Shown piece after piece: positions 56,592 through 64,000 of a stretch of DNA of 64,000 nt. Below the pieces are notes generated by a model. It made no database searches and was not told the DNA's origin. It saw nothing but the letters and a program-made list of their open reading frames with translations. The DNA is from Elymus sibiricus (lineage: Eukaryota; Streptophyta; Magnoliopsida; Poales; Poaceae), in contig CM077664.1 of NCBI GenBank assembly GCA_039707655.1, positions 202,796,195 through 202,860,194 of the forward strand. The letters run 5' to 3'. Numbering within the stretch: position 1 is the first letter of the stretch; the number at the start of each line of letters is the position of its first letter. Made by a program: the position numbers and the translations under genes.

Positions 56592-57700
56592 CTATTTGTC
56601 ACTGAGAGTGGCACTTACAGAAAAAGTGCCACTCGTCCCATCCTCTCTTGTAGAAACTTGCTTGGTCACCGGCGCAGAGGCCTTGGCTTTCTTGCTCTTG
56701 CCGGTAGAGCTCTCTGGTATGTCCTCAATAGGCGTGCTGCACTCTAAAGTGCACTTCCCGGAGTCCATATCAGAGGTCTTGCCGGACTTCCTCTTCTTCT
56801 TTCCTCCCTCGAGAGCTTTGCCGGCAGGAGCAGGTGCCATGACGGCAGGTGCTGCCACTGCCTCCCGGTACAGCTTGTCGGCGCAGATGATTGCGTCCTT
56901 CTGGTTGGACTTGATGGCGAGGACGTCCATTGGCCCTGGCATCTTGATGACGTTGTAGGCAAAGTGCAACGCAGCCATGAACTTGGCCAGCGCCGGACGG
57001 CCTAGAATCCCGTTGTATGGCAGCGGCATCTTGACGACGTGGAAGACAATCTTCTCCGTCCGGTAGTTGAGATCGCTGCCAAATGTCACCGACAGCGTGA
57101 TTTGGCCCTTCGGCTTGTTCCTTCCTGGACTGATCCCTTGGAACGTGCCAGTCTCCTCAAGATCCTTGCTGCAGCCTCTTGATCACGCTAGGAGAGATCA
57201 AGTTCAAGCCAGCCCCACCGTCAACCAACATCTTTGTCACCTTGAGATTGCGGATTGTTGGCGAAACCAACAACGGCAAACACCCGACCACAGTGGTGCG
57301 ATCAGGGTGATCCTCGGCGTCAAAGACGATGGGCGTGCGCAACCACTTGAGTGGCTTCTGTGCTCCCATCGTGGGCTCCGCGACATTCACCTCGCGGACC
57401 CATTGCTTCAGTTGCCGGTGCGAGGAGTGCAAAGATGCGCCTCCGTCAACACACATGGCCTCCACTGCATTCTGGAACTCATTCTCGGACCCATCTTCGT
57501 CCTCGTCATCATCATTCTGGCCTTGAGCAGCCTTCTCTTTTGGCTGCTTGGCCTTGCTGCGGCGGCCCCCTCGGCCATCATGGTTCTGCTTGCCGGATCC
57601 ACCGACACCATCCTGGCCCTTCTCCTTGTCGCGCTTCTCGTACACTTGCTTCTGCTTCTCGGCAAGCTGCTCCACTTGCCGGCACTCCTGGAGATCGTGG
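56592..57700 (-). pseudogene. D protease and pre-RT spacer
   Basis: It holds retropepsin with MLVDGGAGLNLIS and NGILGRPALAKFMA. An 8-base deletion at about 57165, right after VIKRLQ, shifts the frame inside the domain. The Lys/Ser spacer ends in TAG at 56594-56592 where BC has CAG. Confidence 0.78.
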
Positions 57701-59128
57701 CCCTTGGTACGGTGGATCTTACAGTACGGCCCACCGGTCTTGCCGCCCTTGTCGCCCGCCGCAGCCTCCCGGCAGTCAGCTCATCCGGCAACCTCCTTGC
57801 TGGGGCCTTCTGCCTTGGGCATCTTGGCAGCGTTGCCATCACCGAGGCTCTCTACTGCCATCACTAACTTGCCTTTGTGCTTCCTGTTGTGCTTCCGGCT
57901 CTTCTTCTGTGGGGTCGATGCGTCGTCATTCTCAGAGTCGACTTCGGTGCCAGCATCTTCCCCAGGGGGTCGCCTCCCTTCCTCAGCTCGTGCACACTTG
58001 TCCACCAAGGCTTATAGCTCATTGATGGTCCTAACCTTCATGATATTCATCTCAGACCGCATTCGGCGGTTGCGCACATTTGTGTGGAACGCGGTGCAAA
58101 CAGCCGCGGGATGAACATCGGGGATGTTGTGGTGCACACGGCTGAACCTCTGTATGTACTTGCGGAGGGGCTCGCCATCTCTCTGGGGGATCACATGCAA
58201 ATCGCTCTCCTGACCAGGGAGCTTGTGGCCACCCTAGTAGGCACCCACGAATTGATGGCACATATCCGACCAAGAGGAAATGGAGCCCTCCGGCAAGTTC
58301 ATCAACCACGACCTAACGTTGGGCTTGAGCGCCAACGGGAAGTACTTGGCCAGTATCTTGTCGTCGCGCCCTCCGGCAGCCTGCACCGCGATGGTGTAAA
58401 TGCCAAGGAACTCTGGTAGACTGACTGTGCCGTCATATCTGTCGGGCAGCTCGGGCTTGAAGGCACGGGTGGACGGCCAGCAAACCTGCCGCAGCTCATG
58501 AGTAAACGCTGGGCAGCCCACCTCGTAAGGTAAGCACCCAGGGTACCCTGGCACCGGCACGTATGCTGCCGGCCCGGCACGGTCGTCTGACAGACGGCGT
58601 GCCTCCCGGCGCCGCTCAATCTTCGTACGGGCGTCTTCGTCGTGCCGTTCGTGGAGCACTTGGCGCTGGTCTTGGCGGCCCCGCAGATCCGAGATTGCCG
58701 CCGCTATGGTTGTTGACGTGGAGGCGACTGCACCGTTGACGCACCGTCTCAAGCACGGCAGCCAGATGGTCCTGCCGGCACTGTGGGTGGTCGTCTGGAG
58801 GGGCCCATCCTGTGTTTTGCTGGGATCGGCAAAATTGATGAGGCTCTGAATGGTGGCCCCCCATTCGTCCATCTTGTCAGGAGCTAGCGGGAGGTTCAAA
58901 AGCATTTGAATCCGCGCCACGGCTTCTGCCGCCGTGGTTGGCATGGCGGGGAACACGGAACGGGACGGCGTTCGTCTCCTGGCAGGGCCAGCAGGAGGCT
59001 CATCGTGTGCCAGTTGCCGCAGCGCATGCTCACCAACAGGTTGGTGTGGTGGTGGTGCCTGAACATCGTGGGAAGGATGCTCAAGGCCGGCTTGACGCCG
59101 TCCAGGGCCACCAACACCGCGGGGAAGC
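57701..59128 (-). pseudogene. D gag, cut by element F
   Basis: The frame is open from the F insertion point at 59128 down to 58237, so F sits inside gag coding sequence. It includes MPTTAAEAVARIQMLLNLP, RTKIERRREARRLSD, YDGTVSLPEFLGIYTIAVQA, FPLALKPNVRSWLMNLPEGS and, after TAG at 58236-58234 (CAG in BC), YIQRFSRVHHNIPDVHPAA. Two more stops (near 58012 and 57781) precede the knuckle region. The initiator codon is outside the window. Confidence 0.8.
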
Positions 59129-59537
59129 TGATACGTCCATTTTGCATCATGTTTTACTACTGTTATTTATAGTGTTTTTAATCAATATAACACTTTGTGG
59201 AGCAATTCTATTGCTTTTTCTCTCTTAATATGCAAGATTTACATAAGGAGGGAGATTGCCGGTAGCTGGAATTCTGGACCTGAAAAAAGCTATGTCAGAG
59301 ATACCTATTCTGCACATCTCCAAATGAGCTGAAATTTTATGGAGATTTATTTTGGAATAAATAAAAAATACTAGAGCCAAGAAGTACCAGAGGGGGCCAC
59401 CCAGGTGCCCACGAGGCACCAGGGCGCGCCACCCCCCCAGACGCGCCCTGGTAACTCGTGGGGCCCCTGGCCAGCCTCTGGTCCCCATTTTCTAGTATAT
59501 AAGTCCATTTGCCCTAGATAGAATATAGAGAAGACTT
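59129..59537 (+). repeat. Truncated 5' LTR of F
   Basis: It aligns with the first 375 bases or so of the 3' LTR (62512 on). It includes the TATATAAG promoter box near 59505 and a GC-rich hairpin (59397-59462) that the 3' LTR has largely lost. Homology stops at GAGAAGACTT. Confidence 0.85.
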
Positions 59538-59544
59538 GCTAAAT

Positions 59545-60198
59545 ACTAGTGGTCAAGTTGAATTGAACAATGCAGAAATAAAATTAATTTAGCAAAAAAC
59601 CATCAACAGATCTAGAAAGAATTGGTCTAAGAAACTTGACGATGCATTATGGGCTTATAGAACTGCTTATAAAAATCCTATGGGTATGTCTCCTTATAAA
59701 ATGGTTTTTGGAAAAGCATGTTATTTACCTCTTGAGTTAGAACATAAGGCATATTGGGCAATTAGAGAACTCAATTATGATTTTAAACTTGCCGGTGAAA
59801 AGAGGTTATTTGATATTAGCTCATTAGATGAATGGAGAAACCAGGCTTATGAAAATGCTAAATTGTTTAAAGAAAAAGTTAAAAGATGGCATGATAGAAG
59901 AATTCAAAAATGAGAATTTAAAGTGGGTGAGCAAGTTCTATTGTACAATTCTTGTTTGAGATTCTTTGCAGGAAAACTTCTCTTTAAATGGGAAGGACCG
60001 TATATCATCGAAGAAGTTTATCACTCTGGAGCCATCAAAATAAGAAACTCCGAAGGCACTAATCTGAGAGTGGTGAATGGGCAAAGAATTAAGCACTATA
60101 TTTCAGGTACTCCCATTAATGTTGAAACTAATATTATTGAAACAATTACACCGGCGGAATTCATAATAGAGACCTTCCGGAACGCTCCAGAACCCTGA
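59545..60198 (+). pseudogene. F integrase, C-terminal half
   Basis: One frame, with TAG near 59590 and TGA at 59911 as breaks. It starts at TSGQVELNNAEI, just after where the catalytic Asp residues would have been. It covers the end of the DDE core (ALWAYRTAYKNPMGMSPYKM, KACYLPLELEHKAYWAI) and the C-terminal domain (KWEGPYIIEEVYHSGAIKI). It cannot catalyse integration. Confidence 0.8.
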
Positions 60199-60535
60199 AA
60201 AGGGATAGGTATGTGATACGGTAAGTAAACAGACTCCAAAAATTCCATAAAAATATTTTCTGTCAGTTTTGGAATATTAGAAAAAATACAAAAATAAGAA
60301 ACTACCGAGGGGACCCACCTGGTGCCCACGAGGCACCAGGGCGCGCCACCCCCCGCAGGCGCGCCCTGGTGGCTCGTGGGCTCCTCGTGAGCCTTCCCGA
60401 CTCCGTTTTCTCCAGGATTACTTGTTTTGCATGATAAAAAATCTTTATATATACTCCCGGACGTTTTGACCACCATATCGCAGAAATCTCCTCTGTTCTT
60501 GTTTCGTGCTATTTTTTTGACAGATCTAGATCGCC
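60199..60535 (+). other. F post-pol spacer with GC-rich hairpin
   Basis: AT-rich except for a hairpin-forming block (60325-60385, with arms around GGCGCGCC and GGCGCGCC). A TATATATACTCCC box near 60447 precedes the next frame, suggesting a possible internal promoter. Confidence 0.5.
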
Positions 60536-60961
60536 ATGGCTCCCAAAAAGCTCTGTACCAAGCACCGTATGGTGCAACCATCGCCGGGCAAACGCCCTTA
60601 CAACGAGGTTTACTACGAGTGGTCGTCGGGAGCGGAAGGCGATGGCAAGGAGGACAAGGCCGAGGAAATTGAAGGAACCCTGGCTCCAGAAGGAGGGCAA
60701 ACAATTCCCGTGGAGGAAACCTCAGAGAAGGGAGATATACTTCAACCCTTATATGATCATCTCTCCCCATCCATAATTGAAGCCTTAAGAGTCTTTGAAA
60801 TAGTTTTTGTTCATAATACATCTCTCACTCGTGAAGTTATTTTGTTCGAAGAGCAAAACATCGCTCTTCGGAGCATCAACTGTAGATTGATGTATCTGCT
60901 ACAGCTGAAGGACAAGCTTGCCACTTCATCATCACCATCATCATCGAAGAAGAAAACTTGA
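60536..60961 (+). CDS. F accessory protein downstream of pol
   Basis: An intact 141-codon frame in the place where Athila-lineage elements have an extra, env-position gene. The protein starts MAPKKLCTKHRMVQPSPGKR, has an acidic middle (EDKAEEIEGTLAPEGG) and an amphipathic helical C-half. It ends in a Ser/Lys run (SSSPSSSKKKT). No membrane segment or signal peptide is visible, so it does not look like an envelope protein. Its function is unknown. The ATG context (gatcgccATGG) is good for plant translation. Confidence 0.5.
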   Translation: MAPKKLCTKHRMVQPSPGKRPYNEVYYEWSSGAEGDGKEDKAEEIEGTLAPEGGQTIPVEETSEKGDILQPLYDHLSPSIIEALRVFEIVFVHNTSLTREVILFEEQNIALRSINCRLMYLLQLKDKLATSSSPSSSKKKT

Positions 60962-62511
60962 GTACATGGGTATGGGCACTCCCCTTGGCTTTTGCCAAGC
61001 TTGGGGGAGGCGCCCCGATATCGTATCACCATCACTTTTATCATCTTTACCTATTTTTAGTTTGATCTTTAGTTATTTTGAGATCTAGTTGAATAAAAGC
61101 TTAGTATGATCTATTTTCGAGTGCTAGTTTCATGATCCATCTATCTATGTAATTGAGTTGAGAGCTATATAATAAAGAGTAGTTTGAGTTTTTGCTTCTT
61201 TACTTTTATGTTTTAATCTTAGCAATGAAAATAATGAAAAAGATCATATGCTAATCTTATGGAAAGTAATGACATTACATAAAGAAAAGTATAAGTGGTA
61301 AAATTTATTGGAAGTTAACAAACATAGCATTAGTCAATGATGCAATTCATGAAAGAATTAATAGGGAAGAGAAGATTCACATGCAAATATACTATCTTGG
61401 ACATCTTTTATGATTGTGAGCCCCCATTAAGTATTTTATGTCAAATTGTTGATGTTGGACAAGGAAGACAACGTAATGAATTATGTTTGCTTATATTCAC
61501 ATAGAAGTTATATTGTTATAGATCCTCCAACATGTGGCGCTTGCCCAATATCTTTGCTAGCCAAAAATCCGCACCAAGTAGAGATACTACTTGTGCATCC
61601 AAAACCCTTAAACCCAGTTTCATGTCATGAGAGTCCACTATATCTACCTATGGATTGAATAAGATCCTTCAAGTAAGTTGTCATCGGTGCAAAAAGCAAT
61701 AAAAATTGCCTCTAAATATGTTTGAACTTTTATTGTAAGGGAAAATAAACTTTGTATGAACTTGTGATGGTAAGGAAATAAAAGCGACAGACTGCATAAT
61801 AAAGGTTGCTATCACAAGGGGCAATATAAAGTGACGTTCCTTTGCAATAAGAGCTTGTGCATCCAACAATAAAAAGCGCATGACAACCTTTGCTTCCCTC
61901 TGCGAAGGGCCTATCTTTTACTTTTATGTATTTACTTTTTATGCAAGAGTCAATAGTGTTCTCCTCTACTCCTTTTGATTTTTCTCTTTTGCAAGCATCA
62001 TGTGGTCGGGAAAGATCTAGGCATATATATCCAGTTGGATATGAGTGATCACGAGTTATTATTGTTGACATCACCCTTGAGGTGAATAAGTTGGGAGGCG
62101 AAATTATAAGCCCCTATCTTTCTATGTGTCTGGCTGAAACTTTTTGCTCCATATATATGTTGTGAGTGTTAGCAATCATAGAAGACTATATGATGGTTGA
62201 GTATGTGGACTTGCTAAAAAGCTCCTACATGAGACACTTCCTGAAAATATGATGAATTGCAATTGCATTGTTGACTGAGAACATAGTTTGTTAGTTTTCA
62301 AGAAAGTTTATGCCTATACTTCATTGTTGTGATGAATTGTTATTTGCTCATAAGAAGTTTTATGATAATAAATATTGCTGTTATAATAATGATCATGATG
62401 CTACTATGTCCATATTTTGTTTTTATCGACACCTCTCTCTCTAAACATGTGAACATGATTATCGATATCGGCTTTCGCTTGAGGACAAGCGAGGTCTAAG
62501 CTTGGGAGAGT
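60962..62511 (+). other. F untranslated 3' interior
   Basis: No gene is present. It shares blocks with the left-edge element and N (61550-61655 and 61890-61920). It ends in a purine-rich tract, gcttgaggacaagcgaggtc then taagcttgggagagt, before the 3' LTR. Confidence 0.65.
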
Positions 62512-63991
62512 TGATACGTCCATTTTGCATCGTGTTTTACTACTGTTATTTATAGTGTTTTTAATCAATATAACACTTTGTGGAGCAATTCTAATTCCTT
62601 TTCTCTCTTAATATGCAAGATTTACACAAGGAGGGAGATTGCCGGCAGTTGGAATTCTGGACCAGAAAAAGCTATGTCAGAGATACCTATTCTGCACATC
62701 TCCAAATGAGCTGAAATTTTACAGAGATTTATTTTGGAATAAATAAAAAATACTAGAGCCAAGAAGTACCAGAGGGGGCCACCTAGGTGCCCACGAGGCA
62801 CCAGGGCGCCCCCCCAGGCTCTGGCCCCCATTTTCTGGTATATAAGTCCATTTGCCATAGAAAAATATAGAGAAGACTTTCGGGACGGTGCACCGCCATC
62901 TCGAGGCGGAACTTGGACAGGAGCACTTTTGCTCTCCGGTGGAGAGATTCTGCTGGGGATGCTTCCCTCCGGGAGGGGGAAATCGTCGCCATCGACATCA
63001 CCAACGATCCTCTCATCGTGGGAGGACCAATCTTCATCAACATCTTCAACATCACCATCTCATCTCAAACCCTAGTTCATCTCTTGTATTCAATCTTTGT
63101 CTCAAAACCTCAGATTGGTACCTGTGGGTTGCTAGTAGTGTTGATTACATCTTGTAGTTGATGCTAGTTGGTTTATCTGGTGGAAGATTATATGTTCAGA
63201 TCCATTATGCTATTTAATACCCCTCTGATCTTGGACATGATTATGAGTTGTGAGTAGTTAGTTTTGTTCTTGAGGACATGGGAGAAGTCTTGTCATAAGT
63301 AATCATGTGAATTTGGTATTTGTTCGATATTTTGATGATATGTATGTTGTTGATTCTCTTAGTGGTGTCATGTGAACGTCGACTATATGACACTTCACCA
63401 TCTTTGGGCCTAAGGGAATGCATTGTGGAGTAGTAATTAGATGATGGGTTGCTAGAGTGACAGAAGCTTAAACCCTAGTTTATGTGCTATTCCGTAAGGG
63501 GCTGATTTGGATCCATATGTTTAATGCTATGGTTAGAGTTATCTTAATTCTTCTTTCGTAGTTGCGGATGCTTGCAAGAGGGGGTAATCATAAGTGGGAG
63601 GCTTGTTCAAGTAAGAATAGCACCCAAGCACCGGTCCACCCACATATCAAATTATCAAAGTAGCGAACGCAAATCAAACCAACATGACGAAAGTGACTAG
63701 ATGAAATTCCCATGTGTCCTCGAGAACGCTTTACTTACTATAAGAGATTGTTCTGGCTTGTCCTTTGCTACAAAAAGGATTGGGCCACCTTGCTGTACTC
63801 TTTGTTACTATTGCTACTTGTCACTTGTTACAAATTATCTTGCTATCAAACTACTCGTTACCGATAATTTTAGTGCTTGCAGAAAATACCTTGCTGAAAA
63901 TCGCTTGTCAGTTCCTTCTGCTCCTCGTTGGGTTCGACACTCTTACTTATTGAAAGGACTACGATTGACCCCCTATACTTGTGGGTCATCA
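62512..63991 (+). repeat. 3' LTR of F
   Basis: A full-length LTR of about 1.48 kb, TGATACGTCC to GGGTCATCA, with a TATATAAG box near 62840. Compared with the 5' fragment it lacks about 50 bases of the GC-rich hairpin. It is followed by GAAGT, then by four bases of element D. Confidence 0.85.
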
Positions 63992-64000
63992 GAAGTGCGG

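Larger units (their letters stand above)
59129..63991 (+). mobile_element. F: internally deleted Athila-like Gypsy element
   Basis: It is bounded by TGATACGTCC at the left and CTTGTGGGTCATCA at the right, with GAAGC/GAAGT as a near-perfect target duplication. The 5' LTR is cut after about 409 bases and joins straight to the C-terminal half of integrase. The rest of the LTR, the primer site, gag, protease, RT and RNase H are missing. A downstream accessory frame and a full 3' LTR remain. The integrase tail (DDALWAYRTAYKNPMGMSPY) is typical of Athila/Gypsy elements. Confidence 0.8.
36823..64000 (-). mobile_element. D: minus-strand Tat/Retand-like Gypsy element, host to BC and F
   Basis: From its 3' LTR (36823-37753) the element reads right to left. 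It carries an opposite-strand accessory gene (38163-52344, interrupted by BC), integrase, RNase H, RT, protease and gag (53140-59128). It then disappears under element F, and its 5' LTR is outside the window. Order and motifs match BC, which is a related subfamily with similar LTRs. GTCAC (36818-36822) would be the left target copy. D accumulated two frameshifts and several stops in gag-pol. Confidence 0.85.

Noticed and set aside
57067..57867. 266-codon plus-strand open frame with hydrophobic Leu runs
   Set aside because: Complement of D's protease and knuckle region. The apparent membrane-like character comes from reading Lys/Glu codons backwards.

Overview
This is plant nuclear DNA, almost certainly from a Triticeae grass (wheat, Aegilops, rye or barley type). 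The signs are nested multi-kilobase LTR retrotransposons with TGATACGTC-type LTR starts, CACTA transposon ends (CACTACAAAA and CACTAGTG), short Stowaway MITEs with TA target sites, and plant-style introns. There is no bacterial architecture, and I saw no rRNA, tRNA or CRISPR array. Nearly all of the window is transposable elements. Family names are given only as 'like', because no library search was possible.

Layout, left to right. 1-2583 is the 3' end of a Gypsy-type element. 2584-20767 holds an uncharacterised seven-exon gene (start 3919, stop 20767). Its intron 1 carries a complete, internally deleted retrotransposon (R1, 4790-13735). Its exon 2 is split by a 4136-bp solo LTR with a perfect GACAG target duplication (14014-18149). 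The gene runs into the 3' end of a CACTA transposon (to 22314), so it may be CACTA cargo. Then come a minus-strand Copia-like LTR (22331-23926), a second CACTA end (to 25851) and about 1.1 kb of unassigned DNA.

26946 to the right edge is one nest. Element E (minus; 26946-36822 visible) holds the complete non-autonomous element N (27430-34935, TSD ATCTA) in its LTR. E is also interrupted by element D (minus; 36823 to beyond the window). D, a Tat/Retand-type Gypsy element, is itself hit twice. One hit is the complete relative BC (plus; 40189-50447, TSD GAGCC), inside D's antisense gene. The other is the deleted Athila-like element F (plus; 59129-63991, TSD GAAGC/GAAGT), inside D's gag. Insertion order is therefore E, then N and D, then BC and F.

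The most striking feature is in R1, D and BC. Each carries, besides gag and pol, a gene on the opposite strand between pol and the 3' LTR. In R1 and D this gene encodes a 'putative gypsy-type transposon' (Transposase_28-like) N-terminal region followed by a long coiled coil, with introns whose phases fit. In BC the same antisense slot, with a homologous promoter and homologous 3' flank, encodes an unrelated B3-domain-like protein with an acidic serine-rich tail. So related retrotransposons appear to have exchanged an antisense cargo gene between fixed regulatory ends. All these genes are broken. The stops are strikingly often TAG where a relative has CAG (or TGG), as expected from deamination of methylated CHG sites.
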